Positions 23,701-35,386 of a stretch of DNA of 64,000 nt are shown here, one piece after another; position 1 is the stretch's first letter; each line of letters begins with the position of its first letter. Source of the DNA: Aphelenchoides besseyi (Eukaryota > Nematoda > Chromadorea > Rhabditida > Aphelenchoididae); assembly GCA_024699855.1 (NCBI GenBank), contig JAMPIQ010000001.1, positions 3,782,001-3,846,000 of the forward strand, written 5' to 3'. Below the pieces are notes generated by a model. That model searched no databases. It was not told the origin of the DNA and saw only the letters and a list, made by a program, of their open reading frames with translations. A program made the position numbers and the translations under genes.

Positions 23701-24837
23701 AGTCCGTTAGTTACATCGCAGATATTGGCGAATTGGTGGTCTTGATGGCAAGACGGGTACCACAAACATGTGGAAATGAGGAAGAAGAGTAAGAGATACT
23801 GACAATTTGAATAGACGTTTGTATTTCAGTGCCGAGAGTATTCGACGAGCCCCACGACTAATTTGTCATGTTTTCGAATCCGAAGAAGCGTCGTTTATTG
23901 TTCAATCCATTGGGCAAGCTTTTCAAGTCGCTTACGTTGAGTTTCTACGTGCCAACGGTATCGACGATCCAACTTACCTGCGTGAGATTGATTACCAAGT
24001 GAGTCCTTTTGTTTGACTTTAATTAGCAATTGATTAAAATTTAGGAGGTATTAAATTCTCAAGAGCTCATGGGTGAAGAGTTGGAGATGTTTGCTCGGAA
24101 GGAAACACAAAAAGACGTAATCGTACCCAAAAAAGTCGGTGAAGCTCTTGGAGTGGTGGTTGTCGAGTCAGGATGGGGTTCAATGTTACCAACGGTTAGC
24201 TACATAAAATGAATCTTAATTATAAGCACGTTTAGGTTGTTGTTGCAAGTATGGCTCCGGGTGGACCAGCTGCTCGAGCCAACAGTTTGAATATCGGAGA
24301 TCAAGTAAATAAGCTCTATAGGGACTTTTATTAAGTAAACCACGTTTAGATTATTGCCATCAATGGGATTTCATTGGTTGGTTTACCGTTAACTGCTGCT
24401 CAACAAAACATCAAGGTTGCATTCATGTTCTTGGAACTGTTTTTTACTTTAAATTTTAGAACGCGAAAACTTCGACTGTTGTTCGTTTAACTGTTGTATC
24501 AACACCACCGGTCGTTGAAGTTCGAATCAAACGTCCGGACACAAAATATCAGTTGGGTTTTAGCGTACAAAACGGAGTGGTTCGTTAACACTTTCATTCA
24601 TAGAAATCGGATTCTTGTTTTCAGATTTGCTCACTACTACGCGGTGGAATTGCTGAACGTGGCGGAATTCGTGTCGGACATCGCATTATCGAAATCAACA
24701 CTCAGAGCGTGGTTGCCGTTCCTCATGAGCGTATTGTAAACATGTTGGCGTCGGCTACCGGAGAAATTCAAATGAAGACCATGCCAACATCGATGTTTCG
24801 TTTACTGACCGGTCAAGAAGTTCCGAATTACATTTGA
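17771..24837 (+). CDS. lin-10: LIN-10/X11 (APBA) adaptor with PTB and two PDZ domains
   Basis: Neuronal/epithelial scaffold that in other animals joins LIN-2/LIN-7 and directs receptor localisation. I read 18 phase-consistent exons: 17771-17836, 17878-18195, 18294-18459, 20082-20602, 20712-20801, 20996-21439, 21482-21953, 22000-22131, 22526-22668, 22711-22777, 22820-22839, 23676-23788, 23830-23998, 24045-24194, 24236-24304, 24350-24415, 24460-24579, 24625-24837. The N-terminal half is Ser/Pro/Asn/Gln-rich and disordered. The PTB domain begins near [17 protein letters not shown] and runs through [16 protein letters not shown] to the FVHVFES-like block and [20 protein letters not shown]1 has [20 protein letters not shown] and [22 protein letters not shown]2 has [19 protein letters not shown] and [19 protein letters not shown]. 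The C-terminus QEVPNYI matches the family end. Intron 3 (1.6 kb) uses a GC donor. Confidence 0.93.
18460..20081 (+). other. 1.6 kb intron of LIN-10 with GC donor
   Basis: The exon before ends ...GGT TCA G and the intron begins GCAAGT; the acceptor is TTCTTTAG at 20081. The phase works only with this GC donor (G+AT gives Asp, then VLDAPSF). Open frames on both strands around 19090-19530 are long for this window but lack Met starts or domains, and could mask an alternative promoter. Confidence 0.6.
23347..23373 (+). other. candidate 27-nt microexon inside the LIN-10 PTB domain
   Basis: Within the 836-nt intron 22840-23675, TTTTAG is followed by 27 nt in phase 0 (encoding RISETDVRQ) and then GCAAGT, a GC donor like that used by intron 3 of the same gene. 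Skipping it gives exact alignment with vertebrate X11; including it would add nine residues between VLCVELQ and DILMDH. There is no transcript evidence. Confidence 0.3.
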
Positions 24838-25369
24838 TTTCAACGTTCAACACGTGTTCGACTTTCGTGTTTTCTTCAAATCTTTCAACATAAAAGCCAA
24901 TCGTTGTGCCATTTCAGTCGAGCCCCGCCGAAACAGTGCTATTCGTGTGATACGTCGTATTTTCCAGTATTTGCTAATTAGTCTCAATTCTCTGGCCTAT
25001 TAATACGAAGTCATTTTTTGTCTGTAAATTTTCGAAACTACAGAGTATTTTCCGCTGCTTTTGTCGTTTTTATCGATGCGTGTATTCGACTCCAATTCTC
25101 TCCCAACTCCAAGATTCCCGCTCTTCTTTGAGGGCACTGAAAGAAACCGAAACATATTGTTTTAACCGTTTTTGCCACGTTTGTTAAATATTCTAAATAT
25201 AAAGTGTTGAAAATCGAAGCGTTTATTATGTCTTTGTGAATCATAATGTACACACAAAATGCCGAATCGTTGCCACTAGAAAACTTGAGAAAAAAGTGTA
25301 CAGGAACGTGTTGTTAGATTACTCGGTGGCCACAGCAACATCTAAACAAATGAGTTAGTGGGTTAATGA
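24838..25369. other. convergent intergenic region
   Basis: 3' flanks of LIN-10 (+) and the multispan protein (-). No gene is supported here. Confidence 0.4.
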
Positions 25370-26135
25370 TCAGAACATTAAACTACAAGAAGATGAACCG
25401 GGATCTTTTTGTGTGTGATAGGGAGTTGCTTTCCGTTGGTATCCATTCTCATCGTTTGAAGCGGCTGGAGGCTTCACGTGTTGCGAATAGCGATTAATGA
25501 CGTAGATTTCAACCAAGAAAAGTGGAAGGAAAACGACCGAGAATGCGATCGGCAACCATCGGCGATCTATAAATCCGCAAATGAATAACTTCAATGTAAT
25601 CCGTATCGCTTACTTTGAATCCAAACAATCGGATCATCAGCGAACTTGACATGTTCGATGATACGATCGTCGGAGTAGATGGCAAGAGTGAAACTCAACA
25701 CAACCATAAACTGCGATACCTAAAAAGCAATCGCTGAAACTTTCAACGAGTATCGAACTCACGATGAAAACAATAACCGCCAACATAACATAGTAGTTCT
25801 TGGTACGAAGGAAGAGAACAAATGCAATGGTTAGACCGATGAAAAGTAGTGTAAAAATAATGAAAGCTGGAAAGTAAGCCGAGGTTTAGATTGCGTAGAT
25901 TCTTACGATTCCCACCTGCAATAACAAAGGTTGACTGCTCAAGAGGTGCAATCAAAGCTCGAATTAAAACCCAAACCACTGAAAGTAATCGTGTTAATCG
26001 AATTAACATTTTTCACGAACCCAAAATCCAAAGCGCCAAATTGGCGATCCATCCAACTGCAAAAGCAGTCTAAAGAACCGATTGAACATAATCACACGTA
26101 AATACACTTACTTTGTAGTATTTGCCGTTGTCCAT
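25370..26135 (-). CDS. uncharacterised four-span membrane protein
   Basis: Starts at 26135 (MDNGKYYK), followed by a short intron and TAFAVGWIANLALWIL. Further exons give a second hydrophobic segment (VVWVLIRALIAPLEQS), a third pair (PFIIFTLLFIGLTIAFVLFL and YYVMLAVIVFIVSQFMVVLS), a short polar loop (DDRIIEHVKFADDPIVWIQ), and a last span within WLPIAFSVVFLPLFLVEIYV. The tail of about 45 residues is polar and ends SSCSLMF, with a Cys near the C-terminus. The size is roughly 190 residues. No catalytic or family motif is recognised. A MARVEL-like or tetraspan trafficking protein is possible but not shown. Confidence 0.55.
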
Positions 26136-27705
26136 CGTCCAATTTCTCGAGCACTTGAAAATAGCGGGTTCTCGTTAGCTCCGGAAAACTGAAATTAAAC
26201 GTTTGATGAAACGAAAAACAGCGAAAACATGTTGCTCGTGAGCCCGCTATTTCGCCACAAGACGTAAACAACCGATGCTTTTTATCGCAAGAGGTTGAGG
26301 TTCGAACTCAAACTCGTCGACCTCATGAACTGACCACTTGGACAGCAAACAAAACGACCACCCGATTTCCGCGTTCGTTTTTTGTCGGTTGGACGAGGAG
26401 TCGAAATTCTGATGATTAACAGCGGAGGTTTGAAGTTTCCGACGGGCGGAAGGACGCGAAGTTTGAGCGAAAAGCTCTCGATTTAGCGCTTTTTTGGACC
26501 AAATTTGGTGCCATTTGATACCAAACAAATTGAATCGTCAAGGAGATGGCGTGACCAAAAGGAATCTGGAGAATAAGTCAAATTTGGAGCCGCGAGAAGA
26601 AGACAACAAACGAGTCTCATTCTTTTAATCCGAACGAGACAAAATGCCCAAACGATCGGCGTGGGTGAGTGGAAACCAGCAAACTGAGAGCGCTGCGACC
26701 AACTTTCGGTCGAAATGCACGCTGTTTTAACTGTCGATAATAAACGACTGACTGCCGTGGTGGTATTCGCAAAAAAATCGAGGAAGAGATTACGTCGCCT
26801 TTTTCAATCGACATACACGATGGTCAAAGGTGTGTTCAAAGCCGCTGGTTATACAAAGACGGGTCTCTGAACCGTTTTGATCGATTGAGAGCGCTGCAGA
26901 AGTGAATGGTCGCCGACAAGCCAACGAGTTCAAAACAATGATTACACATCGTCGATTTGAAACAACAACAATTACACGCTCTCCGAAGGTATTGACATCC
27001 AGAAACCGAAGCCCGGGGTCAATGGTTGTTCTATAAATTTTACGATTTTCACGTAAAACTTATAAAGGTTTTTACGCACACGCGCTCCCAACTCGTGATC
27101 TTCGGCGGTCCAAAATTTCGTCCGACGAAAATCACCGCCGATTGCGCACAAAGACTCACGGCTCGAAAGAAGTTGTGCAATTCATCGCTTCGTCTGAAGG
27201 ATCGAAGGTTACGCGATTGGCTCATAAAACACCACATTCGTATCCACAGAACTGACTTCTGACATGAGCGTGAAAGATGGCAGTGAATTTGGCTGTGGAG
27301 CTGTGGAAATTGAGAGTCGAACTGACGACTTTCAAATTAAAATTGGCACGGGATCAGCGAAGTAACTGTTTGGCCAAATTCCCATTATTTCCGTACATCG
27401 ATGTAATTAAAAACGACAGCGGCGAACATACGCTTCTCATTCAACTGACCTTCGAGAACCGTTGCAACCAAACAAGCGACTTCGAACAACCCACGAACAG
27501 TAGTTCTTTGCGCTTAAATAAGTTTATTGTCAACATCCAATGATTATTTTACGGGCAACAATGAGAGTAAACTGACAACCAGACGACTATGTACAAAAAG
27601 TATTGATGATCATATAACGAGTTTGTTTAGCTTAAACATAAGACTTCCGAGATGAGATTTCGTTGGTGCTTTGGTTGCTCGACCACTTCAAACTGGGGCT
27701 CGAAT
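26136..27705. other. 1.6 kb without a supported gene
   Basis: A Met-led 88-residue frame at 27277-27543 (MAVNLAVELWKLRVEL) is the best candidate on +. It has no family match and no clear splice context. Confidence 0.25.
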
Positions 27706-29957
27706 TCAAATTGGAATACGTAAGCATCCGATTTTTTTCCTGGAGACCTTCACGTGATACAGTCGAGCTTCGATCTCCGTACAAACGCCGATCGTTTTGT
27801 CGTGCAACTCGAACTAATTTGTGGTCAAATGATTGATTGATGGTCAAGCAGACTTACGTTGTACAATTTCAAACACAAACTTGCGTATTCTCTCAACCAC
27901 GGCAATTCGAAGCACATAGGCAACGTATCAGTAACTGAAATCAACTACCATTTAATTGCACTTGATGTCGAACTTTAAGCGCACAAAAACGAATGACGTC
28001 AATTGGTTTAGATCGTTGATTTTGCACTTTTGATTGTAACAAAAATCAGAATGAGCAATGGATATGAATGTCTTTGTATCAAAGAATGTAAAAGTTACTT
28101 TACACTTCGTTTTTACGTTTCAATGTTCACAATTTGTGTCTGAGAGACGACCGATCTTTCAAGCGTCAATTCGATGAGGAATCAAAGGTTGCAATTCGAC
28201 GAAAACAACTTACCGCTAATCTCCTTCGAGTAATAGACATGGCCGTTCACTGACAGTGCGGTCTTGACTGCTAGACTATCGTGCAGTTTAGTAACGTTAA
28301 AACAGGCTGAAAAGCTAAGATTAGTGATGTTCGGTAGTCGTTAAATAGTTTGCAAGTTGACCGCGAAGTTTGTTTACTCGAATTTCGCTCAACGATGAAA
28401 ATCCGGTGGGATTTTCGCGACAAATTTGCGATGATAAAAGAGCGAAAATGCGAAGTAAACAACATCAATCGCCATCTTCCGACCGGTTCGTTCGGGCGCT
28501 CAATTTTGCGGTTTCAGGATTCAAATCAAAACAACATCGTAAACACGCGGAACTTGCGAACATCGTTTGTTATGTCAAGCACTTACCAATGTCGTCGAGA
28601 CGCAGTTTGCGAATAGTCAGATGTCGACAGCAATCACATTGGCGATGTGAACATGCACAACCCTGAGGTTCGATATGACGATCCTTTTCCGTTCGCACAT
28701 GCTCGGCTAATCCCGAATTTCTGCTGAACTCCACTGCTGCTTCTTCTTCGGCTCGTTCGTCGTGCTCGGTAATGACCGCTGCTTCTGATCGCTTGTAAAC
28801 GAGCATTCGTATCTTTACAGTATCCGTAATGAAATCTGCTTTGGCTCGGTGTCCTTTGTTGATTGTTTGAGTGACATCAAGTATCGAATAGGCAGACTGC
28901 ATGTCATCTGGAACGTCAAAAAGCGTGAGACCCAAATATACTTTTCCGAGCGTGTTGTAAAGATCAGTGTTCAAACGAATGACCGTATTGTCTTCGAAGT
29001 AAAGTCGCTCATTACGAGCCATGGAGCCGTCTTGAAGCATAACAGACTAAAAACAGTAATGAGTGGTCGATAAACAACCGAAGCACATGCCTGGAGATCA
29101 AATTGATTTTGAGCGAGAAGCACCGAAAGAGCGTATGTAACATTGCAATTCTTTGCTCCACAGAAATCATCTCTCGGGAAAACGCGAATATAAACATCGA
29201 GAAACGACGTAGCCTAAAAATAAACCAGGTTACAACACTAATCGATATCGAGAATTCAAATGAACATCAAAAGTTTAAACGACTTTTGGCAATTCGCCGT
29301 CGTGATCAAAAACTGTCAATACACTTCTACGCAACTTTTTTTTCAGTGAGTTCGAATTAGACGGAAGTCGTTGGCGGTCTACGGTAATTGTTTTTCGACC
29401 TTCAACTCGACATTCCAATCGATCGATTTGGCAGTGCGAGAACTGGGCAAAACGCCAAACATTCATCCTCCAAACAAAACTGGTTTCTCGGGGAAGTCAC
29501 CCTTGTTATTTGCCAGTTTGATTTATTTCGAAGCGCAAAGTATTCACTTGTCTTTAGGTTGGACATAATGGCGCCATAAACAGCGAACGATTTTGTGGAC
29601 TTGAACGGTGAAAAAACGTCTACGAGGACAAAAACTGACTAATGCGCCGTCTAATGGAAAACATTTGAGGTAGGTGCTATCGGGTGTCATTCTCCTTATG
29701 TTGTTTTCGAGTAATAACCCAACAGTTTTCGGCTTGAGCCAAAGAACAGGAAGCAAACGTAATCAATTAGTTCGCGACTATTGTTTTCCTAATTAGCGAA
29801 AGGTCACGTGGAGAAGTCGAAATTCGAAGCGTCAACGCGGTTGTCGATGAAATCAATCAAATTCGCAAATTTTGGAGCAAACCCCAACGAAATTCAGACT
29901 TACCGTCACGGTTGTCAAAATGGAGAGACAGAAAAACAAAACAACCGCGTTTTTCAT
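27706..29957 (-). CDS. secreted DUF4773-like cysteine-rich protein
   Basis: Six exons: 29904-29957, 29091-29213, 28587-29046, 28214-28306, 27858-27934 and 27706-27813. They total 915 nt, giving 304 residues in a closed frame. The first exon is a clean signal peptide, MKNAVVLFFCLSILTTVT. An N-terminal region of about 140 residues (FCGAKNCNVTYALS, then YLGLTLFDVPDDMQSAYSIL) is unfamiliar. An acidic linker leads to the C-terminal module: GCACSHRQCDCCRHLTIRKL, then ACFNVTKLHDSLAVKTALSV, then MCFELPWLREYASLCLKLYN, then GVCTEIEARLYHVKV..GCL. The C-x-C..C-x-CC start and later paired Cys fit the DUF4773 pattern of secreted nematode and arthropod proteins. The intron after LLAQNQFDLQ uses a GC donor (CAG/GCATGT). 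The first intron (about 690 nt) could hide another exon. Confidence 0.68.
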
Positions 29958-32460
29958 CGTCGAAATGCTGATAGAACGGTCGGCCAAATAATACTCGACT
30001 TCGATGATCGACGATGAAAAAAAGGATTGTGCAGTCTTTCAATTTACGTCTCTGCTGTTAAAGTGAAGCATTCAACTGCCCAATGTCGTCGAATCAGCAC
30101 GCCAAGAAGGCGGAGCAAAGTCGTCGAGAAATCACGAAACGCCCACAAAGAGGTTTCATGCAGAAAATGTAACGGTAAAGATTGTCGTTTGGTGTTTGTT
30201 GCAAATAACCGAATTCGACAATCTTCTGCAATCTAAGCGTGTGAACTTCTGCGATTACGTAAAACTGGACATCACGAGCTTATTCCCATGCTCCACACGC
30301 AAACACAAACGGTCAGATGGAACTTTGCGATTCGAGAGTTTGCCTATTGAACGGCTATCTAGGAGTGTTGGCGTGAGACAGTCGCAGATCAATGGGATGA
30401 ATGGAGCTGCGCGGAGATTAAAACATCAATCGATTTGTGGTTTAAAGTTATGATTTATTGCTGAAGTCAAGATCAAATCGTCGTTTGAAAACCGCAGACA
30501 GCGGTGACGACAAAATCAGTCAACGCCCAACAACCGTAACTTTCGAAAGGTCACTGATGGCAAAGGACGAAGATTGTCGCCAACTTCGCAGTTCCGGGCA
30601 ATTTCATGAACTTTGGAATCGTGCACGAACGCTCCTTTCAAATACAAATTTGTAGCTAAATGTGAACTTTTGCAAACTCGTGGACACTTTATAAAGTTCA
30701 CACAAGAATGTTGCAAATGAGAACTTCGATTCCAGAAAACCGAATGTCGTGTCTTTTCGTGTGCGTTTCATGATTACGGTAAACAGAAGAGAACAGTTCG
30801 ATTGTGAAGAGATGGAGTTCTGTGCAATTGGCTGCTTTAAGTTAAACGACGTCAATGAGCGCCACCTGTTCAATAAATCACCTGATTATTTAAGCGTAAT
30901 TGAACAACGTGCTGAAAACAACTCATTCATATTTACAGCGTGCTTCCATGAAGGAGCTGGTGTACTGTGCAGATCGATTCATGGCATTCGACTACTTTGT
31001 TATTGGAATGTCGTTTCTATTTGTCAGGAGTGAAAGTCAAAATCATTTCGCAATTCCTCTTGTTATGCCAACAATTGAACGAGCCATGTGGATAAACTAC
31101 AAAATACAAACGTGGGCGTTAGACATTCAATTACTCGAAGGAGCCGAGTACTGTAAAACTACACATTCGCCTATTCATAGCGATATTTGGCGAAGTTTTT
31201 TCTCGATGACGAACATTGAGTGTTTGCGGTTAAATGAGAGGATCGCTTTATGTAAAAGCACGTGGTTGTGTTTACGAAAACACCAATTTTATTGCCGGAA
31301 GCCCAATGATTTTTGTTCGACAATAACATTTCCTTCCATCAAACCAATGGGACAATTGAGCTTTTAAATCGCCTACGCTCTTGGATTAACAATTGCAATC
31401 GTCGGTTCAACATTGCAAATCGTTTTCGAAAACATACGAGCCCATTTGATCTTTGGCAATTTGCTCTTCACGTCTTTTCAGCGATAATTTCATTTATGCG
31501 TTCCGTGTTTTTAGCTTCCGCATTCGCAGCCTTCATTCGAGACTGCGAATTAATCACCGTCGCAGGCCATTTAACAGCAATACGTGTTTGTGTTCGTTGA
31601 AAATTTGAATTCGGAACTGTTTTCTGAGGTGCAAACGTCGAAGCAAAAAACTGTTTGACCTTGTCAACTTTGATGTATAACTTTCGTGCGTAAAAACGTA
31701 AGGGTTCTCGTTAAAAAGTTGCAATCGAAGAACGACGAGTGCAAAAAACACGAGTAAAAGTGAGCTGATGAACTCACGCATCGATCTTGATTGCAATCTA
31801 CACATAAACAACGTTCGCTGTCGATCTCCGTCATAGAGAAGGAAGTATGTTTAGTGGGCCAGAAAGGAACAGTCATAATATTGTTCTCCGAACAGAGAAC
31901 TGAAACTTGAGAGATAATCCAACGTACTATACGACTTGCAACTACCGTTTGCAGCAATAAAATACAAAGTACACTGCTAACCAGCGACTTTAAACAGAAT
32001 TCACACCTTCCAATCAAATAGCGTTAGACATCCAGGTCTTGCAAAGAAAGTTTGGAGTACTACTTAAACTGATCAAACTCTTCGTTTCCCGAGACATCAA
32101 TTAAAACAACCGCAATCACTAATTGTGGTGCGCCAACTCTGAAAGTGTATTTGGGTTCGTTCCAAAACTAAAATAAATTAACGGTTTGTGGTTTTGCGCT
32201 GTCTTTTTTGATAGTCTTTGCACACATCAACAATAAGTCAAGAAACAAAATGCATTGGCGCTCGTTTATGGTATTGGTTTTTATTTGTGACCCTCTACTT
32301 CGCAACAGTTGTATTAGCTTCAATGATAAACTTACATCCAAAAGATTTACATGAACAAAGGTTTTCGCGTACAAAATCGACGGCGAATGTGTTTATAATC
32401 ATATTTCAGTTGTTTGAACTCGTTTTACAGAAACATTGAGATGGTCGTTGTTCCCGATTA
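29958..32460. other. 2.5 kb with no firmly supported gene
   Basis: On the minus strand at about 32000-31490 a hydrophobic stretch (SLVSSVLCILLLQTVVAS), a 38-nt intron-like gap, a Cys-bearing block (CLCVDCNQDRC) and a further open exon-like stretch could form a small secreted protein. There is no in-frame Met, so I do not call it. Other frames on either strand look random. Confidence 0.25.
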
Positions 32461-32469
32461 AGCAGCTCC

Positions 32470-32760
32470 TCATCCTGACTTTGCTGAAGATCCCAAAGTC
32501 TTTATTCATGGTGCTGATATCAGACAAAAATGGACCTTTAGAATAGCTATAGTGAATATGTAGAGGAAGACGAGCATTCGGGCGTTAACGGAACAATTTC
32601 GGATGACACCTTTGAAGGAAATATTCATATGACTGATGGTCGTGACTTTCACTTAAAAAGATAGCTCTTCATTTTGATTCTGATGGCCAACCGACAAGTT
32701 ACGATTCGCTTATAACTCTAGAAGCGAAACTGCGTACAATTTGACGGGTGTCAAATAGTA
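32470..32760 (+). pseudogene. relic of an ADAM10-type (Kuzbanian) prodomain
   Basis: Translated in pieces, the DNA gives FAEDPKVFIHGADI, then YVEEDEHSGVNGTISDDTFE with GNIHMTDGRDFHLKR, then FDSDGQPTSYDSL. In order and spacing this resembles the ADAM10 prodomain stretch (TG.VYGE..S.V.GSI.DG.FEG.I followed by a YHVE-like block and a SVIY block). The pieces lie in different frames, with stops between them (for example TAG after FHLKR). No metalloprotease domain follows. I call it a small decayed fragment. Confidence 0.38.
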
Positions 32761-33912
32761 GTGAAATAGATTGATTTGTTGTTGTAAATCAACACCTTTC
32801 AAGGGTTGAATGTTTGCTACCAATTATGTTAGTAGTTAACCAAGTGTGTTCAGTAAAGTTCTTTTGTAGTCCAAACTAAGAAAGTACTAGTGAATTTACA
32901 CCAATTTTCAATTGATTAGTTTAATTATTTGAAGAGCCATACAAGAACTCTTATTTGTAGTTGAACAATCGATGTACCTTCTGTTTGTAAGATCTCAAAT
33001 TTTGTCTTCTTATAAATTAAAAAGGTTAATTTTAACGATTTCCATGAATATTGATGAAAACTCCGTTTCCTTTTTCTTAACTGTCTTAACAACGGCCACG
33101 TATTTAAGTTGAAAAGAGTACTCAAAACCTAACGGTCGTCATTCTTGTAATGGTTAGTCGATTATTCTTCATCGGAAGTTTGTTTTATGTGTTGTTTGTG
33201 CTTTGACTTTATGTTCTCAAGTATTCATGATGCATAATGTTCATTGCCAAGATTTCTATGGTTACAAAAAAGAGACGGCAGTGAAATCGAAAATTCTGTT
33301 CTCCAAGAGTTTTAAGGTGGTTTGCACAATCCGACACAATATTCATGATTGTTGAGTCGTAACATTAAACACTTGTACTTAATAGTTCTTTCAAGATTTG
33401 CGAATTAAGCGTTTTGTTTTCAGAGTGCCTTTACATTGAAACCGCAATTCAAAAGTCTCTTTCCGTGGCTAATGGTTGTGACAGAACGACGATCTCGAGT
33501 TTACATCCTTCGCAGGTAAAACTCTTTAATGCTAACAACCAAGAGAAGATGTTGGGGGAAATGAGCTTTTGACAATCGAGCTTTTTGGCCAAATAGAACA
33601 ATATCTTCGTATCAAGAAATGAATGTCTTTCGAAAGACAATTCATAAGAAACATTGATCGTAAATGTCATTGTGTTGAATGGCGTTTTAACCCGTCGGCC
33701 TACAACCAATTCGTCATGTGAACAAAACCATTTTAAAAACATTCAATGTTTTTGCTAGGAGTTATATAATATGACCTTGAACTCTGTGGGGGAGCTGCGC
33801 ATCATATCCTCAGCTTGAACTCTAAACATATAGTAAATTGAGCGATTAATTCGAAGTTCAAACTGGATTGCAGTATGAATGTTTTGGCCGCTGAGATTTA
33901 GGTACTCAAGTT
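32761..33912. other. intergenic, AT-rich
   Basis: Only short frames are present; no domain seen. The 33449-33742 minus frame is open but unremarkable. Confidence 0.35.
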
Positions 33913-35386
33913 ATGAACTGTGTCAATATGTTTGTTAATCGACTTAATGTTTCCAGATGTACTGCTTTGCTTATTCTTGGCATCGTTTGTTTGACATTTT
34001 GGCGTGATATGACTCCGAACAATGTGATCGTAGACGACCAATTGTGAGTATTCTTATTCAAACGAAACAATGATTGAGTGATTGCAGACGAGATTACTTT
34101 AACCAAACTGGAGCCGTTTATTGTGACGGAGAATCCGTAGGTTGAATGGGAAGCTCTGTTCGTTAACTGATTGTTTTAGTTTGCTTACCGTCACATTTCA
34201 CTTGTCAATTCGAATAATCGAATTCAAGTCGGACGAGCATTCGACTGCTCAAATATCCCGTATCTTCGCCGTTTTAAACTCACTCAAGACTACTCTATTC
34301 AGAATGTTATCCCGGTGAGTACTTGATGTTCACTCATTACAATTAAAGATTTTTCAGACAAATGGACTTAAAGACGTGGTTTTTGTTGGAGCCGCTGATT
34401 CGAACTGTAATACCCTAACGATATAGTTTCAAATGTTAATCCTTTTGTTTAGATTGGACTGCAATGCGCGTAGCGTTTTCCACCGTTCGAGAACATTTTG
34501 GTAAACAGAACAAGTTCATTTTGTACGATCTTGGTGGAGTGAAAGAAACATACGTGAGTTACATACGATTATGAACTTATCTTCCAAATGAACAGGGAAC
34601 GGAGTTAATTCATCTCTGCAATTTCGAACTTCGTACTTTTGATTTCAACATTTTGCCCAAAGATGTTCGAGATCTGAAAACTTTTTCGTGGAAAGTTTTC
34701 ATATTAGCGGTAATCCGATAGCTGTCGTACTTTGCAATCATCAATAGTTTAGGAGATGTTTGCTGAAGGTGTCGATGTTATATATTTGGATTCGTCGCTT
34801 TATTTTACCTCCGGTCAATGGAATCTGTTTTTCCAATCGATGAATGATTGTTTTCGTTTGACGCCATTTCAGCTCTCTGGCGACACCGGTCACGGTTTAA
34901 AGTACGCAACAGATAAACGTGAGTTCAAGCCGGTCCACAAATATCAATTGTCAATTCAGGAATGTACGATTTCATTCCCTTGGATTTGAATGTAATTCGT
35001 GAAGATCATATGTTTGAGGCGAACCTAATCTTGATGCATCGAAGTGATTTGACCCGGCAGTTGTTAAAATGGTCAGTTTTGTGTGCGCTTACTCGTGATT
35101 GCATCAACCCAACTGGTAAATCCAAATGCTCACAATCGACTCATTACAATTCGTAGGCAGCTTTCTTGGTTGTGGTGGACGACGTGAACAAGAAAGCGTT
35201 TGTCATCGTCAGGATCAATCGCTATTCAACATTCTCGTTTATAATATGGAAGCCAATTTGCGACGTTATGGATACCAAGTGATTGCTCACGGCGCTCAAT
35301 CTCATCCGAAGAATACGAAGTCGAGGCACGAAACTCGACGAGGCCAATACATTGATGCGGCTTCTACTTCGTTTTTCACTTGTTAA
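33913..35386 (+). CDS. type II membrane glycosyltransferase-like protein (DUF1647 family)
   Basis: Nematode-expanded Golgi-type family. Start ATG 33913; the N-terminus MNCVNMFVNRLNVSR leads into one membrane anchor, CTALLILGIVCLTF. Short introns separate exons carrying YFNQTGAVYCDGES, then KDVVFVGAADSN, then NKFILYDLGGVKE, then LRTFDFNILPKDVRDLKTFS. These are followed by the acceptor-proximal block VDVIYLDSSLYFTSGQWNLF, whose LDSS corresponds to the MDTS motif of the family. The C-terminal part has SFLGCGGRREQESVCHRQDQ followed by SLFNILVYNM. The stop is at 35384-35386, with AATAAA near 35421. Domain content is complete. Donor and acceptor sugars are unknown for this family. Confidence 0.82.

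Noticed and set aside
31490..32017. Possible secreted Cys peptide on the minus strand
   Set aside because: A leader-like segment and plausible introns exist, but there is no in-frame ATG and no family match; left as a note only.
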